Origin: Phytophthora sp. 'mugwort'
Taxonomy: Eukaryota > Oomycota > Peronosporomycetes > Peronosporales > Peronosporaceae
Reading direction: 5' to 3'
Assembly (NCBI GenBank): GCA_033558025.1
Contig: JAUCEF010000001.1
Coordinates: 2,232,001-2,296,000, forward strand
DNA length: 64,000 nucleotides
The position numbers and the translations under genes are program-made. Within the stretch, counting starts at the first letter, position 1. The number at the start of each line of letters is the position of its first letter. The notes under the pieces were generated by a model. The model did no database searches. It was not told where the DNA came from and was given only the letters and a program-made list of their open reading frames with translations. Shown in pieces: positions 42,904-55,353 of this stretch.

Positions 42904-43827
42904 TCACCCGTTCGCACAGCACAGGCTGGCGCCGTCGGTGGCGCAGGACTCGGCTTGGATCGGTACTTGCCGGATCCGGTCGACTTCTTCTGGCGCAAAT
43001 TTCACGCGCTCGCGCACGCGCAGCACGTCCTCCAGCAGATCCACGTCAGCCAAGCGCAGCAACGTGAGCTGATCCCCAAGATACTGGTCTCCCAGAGTCT
43101 CGATGAAGTGTTCCACGTGCTCGCGACGGGCCTTCGCGTCGCCATCCTTGATCTCCCGCCTCGCGCGCATGCCTGCAACATTGAGGCGGTGCAGATACTC
43201 CAGCGGCGTCTCCTCTGCGCGCTTGTGCGCGTGGTAGTATTGCCATGCTCCCGAGACTCCCAATCCGCAGTACTGCGTCTGGAAGATTCTGAGCAAATCA
43301 CTCCACTTCGACCGCGTGGATCGGTTCAGCTGCCTGTACCAGTTCCTCGCGGGTCCGGTAAGCAGATCCGCGAATGTAAGGCATTTCTCTTCGTCTGTAG
43401 CTTGATCCCTCGTGAATGCAGACTTACCTTTGCTGATCCACCCTCGTGCACGTTCTTCGTCACGATCCTTGCCTGTGAATTCCTTCAGATCCGAGGTGGC
43501 CGATATCTTGACACGTTGAACCGTCGACGATCCAGTCGGAACAACTTCTGCCGCTGTCGTAGCCGTGCGTCTCGTGGATCCCATGTCGACATCATCCGGA
43601 TCATACTCCCAATGCTCGCGGTGGTGATTTTGCGATCTCACCGATTCCATGTCGACATCCTGCGATCCCGGACCGCGTGGGGACGGAGCCGGTCGCGGAG
43701 CCCTGGTCTCTTGACGTTCGCTAAGGAAACGTGCCATAGCCGCTTGGAAGTACGTCTCCAGACCACTCGTCGGTTCCCGATGCTTGCCGCCTCCATAGCG
43801 GGATCTTGAGGGGGGTTGAGAAGCCAA
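42904..43827 (-). CDS. Gypsy gag capsid-like protein
   Basis: 307 open codons. Residues 1-100 are disordered and basic; from about 115 the retrotransposon gag fold is visible: LKEFTGKDRDEERARGWISK, LTGPARNWYRQLNRSTRSKW, WSDLLRIFQTQYCGLGVSGA and HAHKRAEETPLEYLHRLNVA. This protein would form the virus-like particle. The frame ends shortly before the zinc-knuckle block, which in an intact element would be continuous, so a break or intron lies at 42,810-42,903. Retroelement gene, not a host gene. Confidence 0.8.
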   Translation of the reverse strand: MASQPPSRSRYGGGKHREPTSGLETYFQAAMARFLSERQETRAPRPAPSPRGPGSQDVDMESVRSQNHHREHWEYDPDDVDMGSTRRTATTAAEVVPTGSSTVQRVKISATSDLKEFTGKDRDEERARGWISKGKSAFTRDQATDEEKCLTFADLLTGPARNWYRQLNRSTRSKWSDLLRIFQTQYCGLGVSGAWQYYHAHKRAEETPLEYLHRLNVAGMRARREIKDGDAKARREHVEHFIETLGDQYLGDQLTLLRLADVDLLEDVLRVRERVKFAPEEVDRIRQVPIQAESCATDGASLCCANG

Positions 43828-44165
43828 AGGGCGAGCGCGACCTGGCCAAGCTATTGAGGGGTTGCCACGCGTGCAGGAAGATCGCCAAAGTTTAGACTTG
43901 ATCTATGTAGGGGGCCAATAGAAATCCCCTATTACTATAGTCAAGTCTGTCTTCCAGTGCAAATTCAGTTCTGATTTATACCTTAGCCTATCAACCTTCG
44001 GATCCCATCCCAAAACCTATCCTACGGGCTTCTTATAACCCAGGATCCCATCTCTGACCTATTCCTGGCCACCCGTCTCCACTCTACCTTCCTTTAGCTA
44101 CGAATCTTCAACCCGGTGTGCACTAAACTGACTGGATCTAGTACTTAGACCTCGCCCCACGGGAC

Positions 44166-44179
44166 GGGGGGGGGGGGGG
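44166..44179. repeat. Poly-G run, 14 G
   Basis: Uninterrupted run in gene-free sequence; similar runs at 54451-54466 (16) and 56466-56484 (19). Confidence 0.9.
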
Positions 44180-46711
44180 CGTCCGGGATCCGTACCATAT
44201 ACAGACCTGGCGTGTCGCATGGTCCGGAATCATCACCTTGACGCTGTTATGGCTGCCGCTGGCGACGTGGATCTTCCGGCTGCCGGTCAACTTCCATCTT
44301 ATCCGGATCTGCAATACCACAACCACTGTTTTATCGCTAAGTTCACTTATCATGTATCGTCAGGTCATCTCATTGTTCTGTACAGCTTTGAAGTATACTG
44401 TTGCAAGACGGAAAACGCAGGCTTGTAGAGTTCGACGGACCACAAGTCAAGCCCTGCGGCAGTTGTGCGAAACCTCCAGCAAGTTTTCGGTTCTACTTCT
44501 CCGGGAAATTGTAAAATGTGGCTCGTTGTAAAGAATAGATATTATTTGTCCGTGCCGCTCTCTTTGCAGCTACTAGCTATGGGTTCCATTGTGTCGGCAA
44601 CATGAGGACAGGTCGTGCACGAAGGTCATCCAAAGAAGAAATCGGGAGAGACGAAAACCCACCAATGCTACCAAGGAATTGGCCAGCAAATATGAGCGAG
44701 GAACTTCCGTTGTGGCGGATTCGATCCAATTACTGCAGACGAGACTGTTGCGCTAGTGGGGTACCAGAGCCGTTTACATGTTCAGTACATGTGAGAGCGT
44801 CCAGTCTAACCGCACCGTGACTGGAGCACAGCAAGAGGTTACGCGTCCCCGACTTGTAAGGACTACCAGACTTACATGGGAGGCGTGGATGACCAGGATC
44901 AGTTGTGTCTCTAGCGGGGAATGCTGCTATATTGTATGTACAAGTTTTGGGATTTACTAATCGTGTTCGATACACGTACAGGTACACGCTACATCTTTTT
45001 ATCCCGTAGAAAAAGTACTACAAGTTGCTCCCCCTTGGGTTTGTAGACTTAGCAGTTATCAACACTTCAATGCTGCACGTGCCGCGGCATATGACAATAA
45101 GATGAACCACGTGAAGTTCATGCAGCAGTTACACCTCGAAGGCCGGCTCCGTGAAGTAGTCTAAAGCTCCCTCCGAAGCAACGGAGACCCTCAGGCAACG
45201 CGCCAAACAGCCTGTCGACCCACCACCCCTGCTGAAAGACGAATGGCGCGCTGGCAACAATCATGTCTGATGAAGAGCGTTAGCGGGTCTGCAAAAGTTT
45301 GCTCTCTGCTCGACGGCTCTGACAATGCCGCTGGCGAGGATTCGTCCATCTATTGTATCAAGTGCAAGCTACCCATGGCTTCCAATAAACCCATACCATG
45401 GCGAGTGTTCCTATTTGGGAAAAAGCGGCACGCCATTGCGGCGGGCTCATGTTCTGCATTGACATTTTTTGCACAGGGCCTGGCATAATAGAGCACTGAT
45501 GCCAAACAAGCGCGGGGGCAGAGAAGCGTTGGAGCCCACGCCTGGAGGACGCAAAGAGAACGAGGGAGGTGATGGTCAGTAATCAAGCGATACGGCGACT
45601 GCTGGAGAAAAGGGTGCCCACCGGCCAGGGAGTGTCGATGATGACTAATTTGAGCAGCTGTTCTGCTACTCCGTTCAGTTTGAGTTTCAGTATATTCAAA
45701 TACCACTTCATTCGACTTCGTTGCATCTTGTTTTATTTGGATAGCATCTCTAACACCTACGTCTGCGGCTGTGTCCGTCCTTGTATGAAAATTATACCAT
45801 AGCACAATCAGAACATCATACACGCTATCACCCCAAACGTGTATCTGATGTGGCAGGTCTGAAGCAAACTGGAGCATACAGATTGACGTGAGAAGCTGTA
45901 TACGATGATTAAGATTAACTTGTAGCTATTTACCTTACACATAAATAAAACATCAAGCGTTTAGTGAAAAACAATCTTACATACACGTTAGAACTTCTAG
46001 GGTTTAGGGGAACGATGGTTCTGTCAATAAAAAGAGCTAGTCGAAAAGAAGCGAGTGCCACTTATTTCATATCACCCCGTCGTGTATTTTTTGGATACAC
46101 TCATGATGAAACCGAAGCCGAAATTGCCATACTTAATGGCTACTAAACCACTATTACAATGAAATCGTGTTCAACAGTTGAAACGTATAGCGATGACCCC
46201 TAAATTGTCTCGCAAAATCGACTTACTTACCGTTTTGGAGGGATTAAAACGCTAATGCTGAACGGCCATTCTCTGACTTTCAGGTCAATAACGGCCCTCT
46301 CACTTCAGCCACAGCCTCAATGAACCCAAGGTCCGCATGAACAGCGCAGATACACCGATAGCGAGGCACCGCGGCGGTGCAGGAAGCTCAAACCAAAACA
46401 AACTGTGCCGTGGAGAAGAAGCGTCACAGCACCAAGACCGAGCGCACTTTAACGAGCGCGAATCACACTCAGTTAGGAAGAGGTGGAACGTCTGCAACAA
46501 ACATTCAAGTCGCTAGAATCGACGTGGGGCGGGCGTGAACACGACCCAACTGGAAGGGATGGTGTTGAGCCCCTTCCGACTTGGTTGTCCGTCCAGACCA
46601 GCATATACTTGTCCTATTTGAGATAGTAGAGTTGGCTAGTACATATTTAATGAGTCCCGGGTCATCGCTCTCGAAGAGGAGTCCAGAGACCGACGGGCCT
46701 GTACTCTAGGT
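44180..46711. other. Gene-free, repeat-derived stretch
   Basis: Only short overlapping ORFs (under 180 codons) with no motif I recognise. Composition and many stops suggest decayed retroelement sequence. Confidence 0.4.
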
Positions 46712-46975
46712 ATGAGCCTACCGGCCGTCAGATTTGACAAGGTGGCAATGAATTTGGGAACGGTCGAACAGAGCGACATCGAGTGTTACGGACGTGATAA
46801 GCTCGGACACATGCAGCGTGCGTGTGTGAGGCTACGGAAGGAGTTATTTTGCAGAACAACGTCTCAAGGATCGCTGGAGGCATCTAGGAAATTTACTAGA
46901 TGCTGGATTGACATGAGGAATGGCGACAAGCTCTCCGATGCTCTACGCGAGAGCACAAGGTTACCGCGAGACTAG
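46712..46975 (+). pseudogene. Gag zinc-knuckle remnant
   Basis: The fragment DIECYGRDKLGHMQRAC keeps the spacing of a CCHC knuckle (C-x2-C-x4-H-x4-C) with the second Cys replaced by Arg. Flanking residues show nothing else. Probably the gag of an old LTR element on the plus strand. Confidence 0.5.
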
Positions 46976-47127
46976 CCGAAGGCACAAACAAAGAACTCCA
47001 TGGAGCTGTCGGTTAGTTCAAAGGCTTTGACACTCTGAGTCGTTGGACCTGACCCCCGGAATGCCGTGGCTTGATAAACACGAGCCTTGGATCGATTGGT
47101 AAGGTAAAGCCATAGGGGTACGTAACC

Positions 47128-47135
47128 CCCCCCCC
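47128..47135. repeat. C-run within a 10-C tract
   Basis: The tract spans about 47126-47135 in non-coding sequence, same class as the poly-G runs. Confidence 0.7.
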
Positions 47136-47835
47136 GTCTCTGACAGAGTACTGATGAGTCATGTTCCCACGTCTGTCAGACGACAGGACACCAGGAAGGG
47201 TCATGGCTGCCCGATGAAGACATGGGAGTCGCCATTGTAACAGGCGCTCCCCGGAAGCACTGAAAGCACTTACGAGACGTATTGTGGGTTGTATTCGGAA
47301 GTGAATTGAGCGATTGGTTAATCGCTCCAGCCCAATCGCCGCCTTAATCGCTCATACTATCTTACCTCATATGCAAATAGAGAGGACCATATATTGCATC
47401 ATTAGCATGCAGGGTTGACTTTGCCTCCAATCTTGAAGCGGCTACATGACCAGCGCGGGGAAGGCAACCGAGGGCGCTGCGGCTGCGATAGGAAGGCGCC
47501 CAGAGTGCTTGCATTACCGTATCCGGAGAGCCGACGCACATCTGTTGATGAAGAGGAAGGGAGTATTACGTCGGACAGTCCTCAATCACGACGAACGTCG
47601 AGCGAATCATTGAGTTCTCACCAACGTTCGCAATCCGCACTAGTAATAAAGCACGAAGAGAGAAATTATGTGGAGGGAGCCGACACTCAGCGCAGCAACC
47701 ACGATCATTGACACCTGCATCTCCAGTCGGGCCAGTACCACCAGCCCATCTGCCATCACTAGTTCTTCCATCGCGAGTCATGACTGCGATGCCTCCGATC
47801 CAAAACCAAACCGGAAACGCTCAGCCCTCCCAGAC

Positions 47836-47983
47836 ATTGGAGCTGTGTGCGCAGGAGAAGCGGCTCCAACTTTTAGTTAGACCAATTATCAAGAGCACGG
47901 TTGGTCAGCGTGATTCATCTGGCAATACAATTGATGACTTTGTCACCACTGGAGACACCTTCAACGAGATCGTCCAAAAGTAG
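47836..47983 (+). pseudogene. Fragment of an unrecognised repeated protein
   Basis: KRLQLLVRPIIKSTVGQRDS followed by DTFNEIVQK up to a TAG at 47981-47983; the codons after the stop (WDTVSQHVRG) continue plausibly. A diverged relative is at 35,836-35,990. The order of Gypsy-like pieces around it suggests a retroelement gag or gag-pol linker, but this is not shown. Confidence 0.45.
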
Positions 47984-48479
47984 TGGGATACAGTTAGTCA
48001 ACACGTGAGAGGACGAGCGATCAAGCATTGTGATGGGTGGTCGCAAGAAGCTAAAAAAAACAGAGCCGTATCACCTCAATTGTGAAGAGCACCGACGCCC
48101 CTGACGACCTTCCGCTGCAACACTGCAACACAGCCGCTGCAGCATTTTCACCTATCATGTGAGCTTCGGGATTGCAGGACGGGTTGCCAAATCGGCCACA
48201 GCATCCAAATGTTGCCAGGATTGACAATATCGCAACAGTTCGTAAGACGCTCGCTGCGATCAGAGCTCGTTTGGCCGCCGAAAGCTAGGTCAGTGAACAG
48301 GGCTTTCCGCCCGCGTTGGATACGAGCATTCATAGCGCAGAGGTCCTGTGTGATCCGGAACATTAGACCGCCCCGTCAGCGCGCCTCAGTGCTCAGGCTC
48401 GCCACACCAACGGTGCCGCACTGTTGAATTGTCGACGGACTCATTCCAGGTGGGTAACTGAGGTCCACAGCGGGTGAAA

Positions 48480-48780
48480 GAGTACCGCGTGCAGTGTCGT
48501 CTCGGTCTGCCGACGAGGCCTCCAGTGTGGGGAACACAGGTCCACGCAAAGAAGCGGACCGCTTGCAGCACGACCGATCGTACTGCCGAGGAGGCTACCT
48601 CCGGTGTGGGTAACACGATGAAACGGATATCGAAGTACCGCTTGCCGTACCGACGGACCAGGATGCCGAGGACGGCGTCACAATTTCTTCCGGTGCGGGT
48701 AACACAGTTCCACACAAAGATGCGGTTAGCGAGTGCCGCATGGATTCGCGCTGGTTCCGAGACATGAGTAACAACTATCA
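48480..48780 (+). repeat. Imperfect tandem repeat, three units
   Basis: Three diverged units of roughly 85-100 bp sharing a GAGG-n-TCCgGTGtgGGtAACAC core followed by a CACaaAGA-like stretch in units 1 and 3. In one frame they would encode variants of a GxGNTVPxKDA repeat. Confidence 0.5.
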
Positions 48781-48995
48781 ACGCCAGGTCGATCAAGCAT
48801 GCCCCTTCTCGAGGGATAGTGGGATACCATTCCAATGCCACTAAGGCTAGGTTATATCAGAGCACTCAAGTTCCACGGCTTTTCTCCAAAAGCCGTCGCG
48901 TCTCTGATGGCGTGGTATGTTGTTGCGTGCAGACGAGCGGTGTCCACCTGGAGCCGCTGTCCAAGGTGTCAGTCTTTATTGAATTAACCTCGAAA

Positions 48996-49560
48996 AAACC
49001 CAGCTATACGACTTTCTGACCGACGAGAAGGCAGGCGAGATTGGTCAGTTGGTCCTTATGCAACCTGAGCCAGCTTTTGGCGAGTTGAACGCTTCTCCCC
49101 CGTGGACGAGGATGTCTTAGATGACATGAAGAAGCGGTGCATGGCTCGCTATGGTTGTGAAATTCCGAAGAACCCAGAGGATTCCGTGTGCCCTCTCTTA
49201 TAAGAGCTCAAGGACGTGGTAGCTAAGGACCCACCGTCAAGACTCCCACCCGATCGGGGTGTCAGACATGAAATTGATTTCGTGCCAGACACAAAATAAA
49301 AAATTACGAGGCAATGGCGAGGTCATTTATGCCTTCGTTGTCGCGAACGCGAAGGCAGAGATAGTTCGTGAGTCCGAGTATCCGCACTCGACGCCGCCTT
49401 TTCCGTTTGTAAACTGAACGGGTGGCCACACTTTCAATAAGGTGGACAGTGCGATGGTACCGACACAGATACCGATACGGCGCAAGGACTCCTTCTCCGC
49501 TCTTGGCTCTAGAAGGACCGCGCGCATGACCTTCGGCCTCTTCCAACGTCTTCCATCTTC
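48996..49560 (+). pseudogene. Ty3/Gypsy reverse-transcriptase N-terminal remnant
   Basis: Pieces in order: LYDFLTDEKAGEIGQLVLMQ, then after a shift in a CCCCC run near 49,100 DMKKRCMARYGCEIPKNPED, a TAA at about 49,201, ELKDVVAKDPPSRLPPDRGV with HEIDFVPDTK, and after more shifts SPHSTPPFPFVN and AMVPTQIPIRRKD. The LPPDRGVRHEID block is the hallmark start of Gypsy RT. The YxDD core is not recoverable. Same strand as the 46.7-kb knuckle, so both may be one old element. Confidence 0.7.
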
Positions 49561-51402
49561 TCGAAATATTACGCTAGATGAAGTTGAGCTGGCCAGGGTC
49601 CGGCGTCCAACGACCGAATCCGACGGATCAAGCACACCACGGGCCCGCCGGTGTCCCCTCGCGACTATATCCACGCGTGTCAGGAAACGCCGCTGATCCA
49701 GATCCGGGACACAAGAAGCGGCTCGTTCGCCAAATACATTTGTACCGATAAGTGGAAGCGAGAGAGGGGGGGGGAGGGTCACTCGACCCAAAGGCCCCCC
49801 AGCTTCGCCACGATTGCTTGGTTGGTCGTGCAGTTATCACTGACGACAAGTTTGAGACACGATCAACCCTTCCTGTACACTATAACGTCTCGTCGATGAA
49901 GACGACGTGTGACAAAGCACCAGCATCGGTTGCCTCAAGAAGAGGAGATAAGTCTAGATGCATCTTGCAGAGCCACAGTCCTACAGTTGAACGCCATAGA
50001 TCCCGACCTATACGTTGTGTTGAACGATCAGATATCGACGATCATCCCGATGTTGGCAGGCATGGATCGCGCGACATGGGCCGCAAGTTCGCGCTCGACA
50101 GCTGCATGCATTCTTGAGTGCCTTGGACGAGATCGGTGCCCACTTTGCCGTCGCGGGTATCGCCTCGTCGTTGACCTCGCGGAAGGGTAGGTTACCCGTT
50201 GGCGGATGCTTGTGTGTTGTCCAAAATTGCCCAATGAGAATACGCCATTACTTATTTCATTGTCGCTAAAGTAGGCTGCGGGTGCTTGTCTAGGAGACGG
50301 CTGGTAATGTTTGAGTACCCGTCGGCCACGTTCGGCCTCCCATTTGTTTTCGCAATAACAGCAATCAAAAAGGGGCAGCCTTGGTGGAGAAACACTTATC
50401 GCAATTGCCTGAGGCTGAAGATGGACTACCTGGGGTATGATTCGTAATTCAGTTTGTATAGATTCAGGCACTCAGGGCGCGAGAAACTAGAGCAGCTTTT
50501 ATACACTAAGTATCTCACACGGTTGACCGAAACAGGCGTGGTTGCGAAGCAACCCACTCTATCGCCCTATTGTATACTAAGACTAAGACGCTTTAAAGAG
50601 TTTGCACATATTTTTTTCTAGTAATAGCTGACCGAGGCACTCTAATAATAAATAATTATGGATGGCCCTTACGCTCTAGACTGGATTGTATTTTCCCAGA
50701 CCTGCTGCGGAACCGCAACGACCGCCGTCTCCCCCATGTTCTTGTCTTTTGTAATTACATGTAACTTGTTTCCGCTTAGATGCCCGCCTTATTTGAATTC
50801 GCCAGTAGTTTTTGTATAACGGCGTGTTCTGGTGGGGTCAAGAGACCTCAAAAAGCAATCGCCGTGACCTTTTTGTTGGTCATCACTTTTGCCTTGATCG
50901 GGTTGTTACTATACGTGTGCTCCACCTCGCTTCGATGCTTCAAATCGATACCACAGGATCCCATGCTAACTCTGCTAGACTAGCCAGCCTGCTAGTCCCG
51001 TCCTCGTCCAAAAACGGGTATGCCTCCGTGCTCACTGAGCGATAGCACAAGAAAAATACAGGCTTCGGCGGCGATTCTATCCCAGTCTCACCATCTTTTG
51101 CTGTTAAAGTTTTTGCATAAACGAAGCGAGGGTACTTGTTGTGTTCTTTTTGTTCATTCGTGTAGATGGAAATCGCTTCTCTCGCAGTTTCTTGTTCTAC
51201 GAATTTACAGCTCGTATCTCAATAAGAAACTTTTAATGACGATTGCCTTTTCACCAATTTTTTATACCTCTTGTCTCCAAAACAAATGAGGGACACAATT
51301 TCGTCGTCGCAGTACATGGAAACCATTGTCTTTTGGATACCGGGTTTTTACTTGGAGCGACATCAGCGACCCCCCCCTCCAATTTATCATTCGTCTCGGG
51401 TT
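49561..51402. other. Gene-free, decayed repeat sequence
   Basis: No frame above about 150 codons and no recognised motif. A 9-G run lies near 49,766. Confidence 0.4.
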
Positions 51403-52053
51403 TCAATTCATCATCGGACTTCTTCCCAATAGCGGAACTAGCATATCGGCCCCTCTCTTGCGAGTAAAATGGCCATGGCCAGGCGCCCCAGCATATACCA
51501 TAGCATATTTCCGTCTGGCTGCAGTTCTAGCGGCAGGACGTGTGTGAACACGCGCCAGCCATCCCAACGTAATCGACAATTCTGAAATGTATCCACCACA
51601 GACGGGTTGGCAACCTTCATTTGTGGCGTCCGCCCTTCCATCTCCAGACACCTAGCATTTCTAAAAAACAGGCACAGGAACAAACTGGCCCGTAAGCTTG
51701 CATTGGGCGATTAATTTGTCCCCCATTACACACTTGTTCATCACGAGAAGCAGCGCCATACGAGCGACCACCTCCACCATACCTCCTGTGTCCAGCGCTT
51801 CATTCAATGCCAGCTTCTTCAGTTGCGGCAGGATATATCTCGCGAGCGCATCCTTTAGTCCATACCACACTTTAATCGCGCCTAGAGTGAGGATGGGGTA
51901 TGAAGCATAGCTACTTACATTGCCCTCCCCCCTTCTCTTGCAATCGACATATGCCAGAGTCGCCATGAAATCGGCGATGGCTCGAGACGCCAATGTTAAC
52001 GTCGAATATGGCCGGACGCCTAGTCTGCAGAGCATGGACGCGATCCCAAACAT
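51403..52053 (-). pseudogene. Unrecognised protein fragment, frameshifted
   Basis: 130 codons from ATG 52053 (MFGIASMLCRLGVRPYSTLT) contain KVWYGLKDALARYILPQLKK and GGMVEVVARMALLLVMNKC. After a shift near 51,660 the neighbouring frame continues PSVVDTFQNCRLRWDGWRVF and DGNMLWYMLGRLAMAILLAR. The GEIVARxxLLLAMD-like line followed by an F-x-N-W block is something I have seen in large repeat-associated gene families of oomycetes and fungi, but I cannot attach a function. No signal peptide or RXLR motif. Confidence 0.45.
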
Positions 52054-54239
52054 GGTAACTTCCTTTTAACTATCGAATCCAGGATGGAGTCCCAGCAGGA
52101 GTTTTTTTTTGCTGCGAGTTTTGTTTTAGACAACTTGAGCTCACGCTGAAGGGAGGAGGTCGACGAGAACACCGTAAAAACAAACAAGAAATAGGGACAA
52201 ACAGACAGGATTTGAACCTACAACTATACCGTTATGAGCGAGAACGTTGGGCAAACGCATTTCTGGTGTGACAAACACACAAAAGGTAGGAAAGCACGCA
52301 AGGCAACGCGACGAAAGTACTTGCCGGCCAATGGTCTTCGTGACCTCTGAAAACAGTTAATTTGGAGTAACATATTTGGCGATTCCTACTGCACGCTATC
52401 CATTCACGAATTTTGCAATTGCCGATTGCGTCTGAAGTCCAACGTGCGCGAAATGGAGAAACAACCTTATTACTGAACTCAAATATCTGCTGGACTAAGT
52501 GAGGCAGACCTGGATGAGTGGATGGATAGCTGCAATTCCTATGTTATGAATACATGCAACGTTGTGAAATATCAGCTGTGCAATTTTGTTTTGGAGTTTC
52601 ATAATATGTAGTTAGTTTTCCGACGAGAAATGTTCGTGGTGAGGAAATTCTTACATGCCAGACAACAAGAAAGAGCGACGTATTTGCAGTGGGAGCATAA
52701 TACCAGCTTAGCCATACCAAAACCGCCGAAATTGACACTCAGCATGAAGCGTTATGCGAAGCAGCTTACCGGACATCGAGCAAAGCCAAAACGGATTAGA
52801 AACGACATTCTCGATCTCTTCGAGCCTGAGCGTAGTGGAACACCCAAGCTAAGTCAGGTTTAGCACTTAATTGCGCACTACAAGCGGACCAGACTGAACT
52901 AGACAGATTTCGTGGAAGGCATGAAAGATGGCTGCCGGACTCAAATTTCATGGCGGACTTAGTGATTACATATCGCGCTAGAAAATAATCATTCGCTTTT
53001 GCATCCAATATTTACTCATTTTTGTTTATGTGATGTCAAGTTGAAGTGATCGTGTTGAAGCTGTACGCGTTTCTATTTGAACCCAACAACTCTTTTGGAT
53101 AGATTTTGGTAGCACTTCTGCCTCCACGCGCTGTTCCTTCTCCAAGGTTACACGTCAGTAAGGTAGATTGAGTCAACAACCAATCAAAGATTAACCAAAC
53201 ACATAAACACTTGAAAGTTAAAGTTATACGCAAAAGAAACTATACGTCACACCCGTTGCCCTGCGGATTCGTTTTTAGTAGTTGGGTCGTAGTATTGCGT
53301 TAGACGCAAAAACACCAGTGTTTCTCAAAAGCTAAAAGAGTATTGCCATGTCTTTTTCATCTTGTATAAATTTGAAACCTTTGTTTTGCACCACTGGCAC
53401 AGACAACAATAATTATGTCCGTACCCTTGCGAAACAATGATTGAACTGCATCGACCATTTGAACAGTGCTACGCATCAATGTTCTTAGAACAGTATCTAC
53501 AGAGCAGATCTAGAGCTGCTGCTAGAAGACGCGCGCGCGTCAGCTAAAACCTTCACAACTTCGCGGTCCAGCACATCCAATGAAATTGTTTTGCTGTCAT
53601 GTACGACGCAGCCACAGCAGGTGGGGTAGGATGGGTGCGGGTACGATTCTGTTAGTAAAAATAAGTGAATGTTAGGCGTCTCGCCACCATTACGCCAGGT
53701 GCTTCGATAAGAACCTAGTTAATTATTCTTATTCCTTTTTAATCACATCAAATGCAAGTTGAACTTTATGCAAGTAGTAGGCCTTCTTACATTAATCATC
53801 GGTAGGGCCTTGCAGGGATCTAGATCGGAGTAGAGTGATCTGGGGTAGGAATTATATGCACATCAACTTAGGAAAACGGGTACATCTAGCATCTTGCCTT
53901 GACCAGCACTACGTCGGTATTCCAAACGTTCGCGTGGGTGACAACGAACGGCATACATAATTTTCTTTGCAGTGTCCTATAGTAAAAAAATAGAGAGCAC
54001 GGATTCTAGGAGGCAAACCAGCGTTTCAGACGGGTGCCCCGTCATTGAACACATAATATCTCCTGTAATTTCCAAGCAGCTTTACAACTGCCGATGTTAC
54101 TAGCACAAGACCTGTACTGTCGTCAACAGCCGTGACACCTGGCGAAGCTTCAGAGGATTTTACGAACCAAACCAGCTAATTGTATTAACAGAAATCATAT
54201 TCATGCCGAACTAACGATCTGAATTAAATCTTCAATCAT
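52054..54239. other. Gene-free AT-rich stretch
   Basis: Over 2 kb with only short ORFs. A minus-strand half tRNA-like piece (GTTGTAGGTTCAAATCC near 52,215) has a B-box pattern but no A box that I trust. Nothing else recognised. Confidence 0.4.
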
Positions 54240-54302
54240 TTGCTTTATTCCTTTGCCAGGCAACTACTGGCTCTGACCTTCTCTCTGGGCCGTGCGGCCG
54301 TG

Positions 54303-54775
54303 TTACTGATGCGGGGTCCGCTGTTGCTTCTCGTGGGTTGTTATTGCTTTAAGGTGTCTACTGCTGCTTTGCGGGGGTTGTTGCCGGTTCTCGGGGGTTA
54401 TTGGTTCTTCTCGGGGATTGTGGTGCATCTCGGGGGTTGTTGGTGATTCTGGGGGGGGGGGGGGGGTCGGTGCATCCGTCTCTGTGGTCGTTGGCAGTGG
54501 CGTTGCAGGCTTTTTCGTGGTTGGATACGACGTCGCAGTTGTTGGTGGATCCGCCTCGGACCAAGGCGTAGTTGGAGCTGGCATCGCGGGGGTCTAAAAC
54601 AGCTGGTTCCATTGTATCGGGCAGGAATGGTCGTCGACGGCGTCGTTGCCTCTGGTGTCGTCGGCTCCATCTTCGGCTCCGGCGCGACAGGCGTAGTCGT
54701 CTCTGGGACATGAGTCTCGATGAGAGTGGTGCAGTCGTCGAAGGCACCGGAGCTGCCGTAGTAGGTTCGCGTCAT
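54303..54775 (-). pseudogene. Thr/Pro-rich low-complexity fragment
   Basis: Two adjacent minus-strand frames encode HVPETTTPVAPEPKMEPTTP, then after a shift near 54,580 TTATSYPTTKKPATPLPTTT and a run of Pro encoded by the poly-G tract (54451-54466). Such Thr/Pro tails occur in secreted, O-glycosylated oomycete wall or elicitin-like proteins. No signal peptide or cysteine-rich domain was found upstream, so the origin stays open. Confidence 0.4.
54451..54466. repeat. Poly-G run, 16 G
   Basis: Lies inside the degenerate GGTTGTTG-rich repeat zone 54,320-54,470. Confidence 0.9.
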
Positions 54776-55353
54776 GATTGGCGCTGCTGTTGTACATCTT
54801 TGTCATGGTGTGGCAATTGTTGAAAGGTATTGGTGCCAAGATGCATAAGTTTCCATTTCATCAACGCGTGTGAATTCTGAAGACGAGCTGATTAGAATCT
54901 AACGTCACCTAATCTGATAGTAAGTGCGTGCACCCGAAAAGCAAAGCATAAGGAACACTTAAAAGACACCAACTACTGACTGATCATTTGCTTGTTTAGT
55001 CGAGCGTACTTTGAACGCGCATGAAAGTTGCGTTTGGCAACGGGGCCGTGTGAACTGGTGGAGAGCGAGTTGGGTGGTTTGTGATCGTGGTTGTTACGGT
55101 GCACAACATTAAGAAAGCCGGACTGCGATTGGAAGCTCTTGTGGCGAGTGCTATGGCGCCCCACCACCCGCCATACGAGCTAGTATATAGCGAGGAACTG
55201 GACGGGAAAGCGCAAAATTCGATCGATCATCGTGATGAAAATTGGAAGACTCTGGTGTGGGATGGGGAATTGGGCATTCAGTCCCCAGTTGAACTGTTCC
55301 AGCGGATTATTAGTCCTATTGACCACCGCGCACTGGTGGATGCCATGCACGTT

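Larger units (their letters stand above)
40600..43827 (-). mobile_element. Ty3/Gypsy retrotransposon, gag-protease end, pol mostly missing
   Basis: Read leftwards on the minus strand: gag (42,904-43,827), zinc knuckles (42,434-42,808), aspartic protease (41,772-42,419), then a frame covering the start of pol (41,324-41,608, VKIGLWLTGDHVSRQPVFIS). RT, RNase H and integrase are absent because the element stops near a MULE fragment at about 40.6 kb. Stops separate the blocks. A 5' LTR should lie right of 43,850 but I could not delimit it. Confidence 0.75.

Noticed and set aside
45350..45877. 175-codon minus ORF
   Set aside because: No domain, biased composition, overlapped by other frames of equal quality.
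48480..48780. CRISPR array
   Set aside because: Units are few, diverged and directly adjacent, in a eukaryotic retroelement context.
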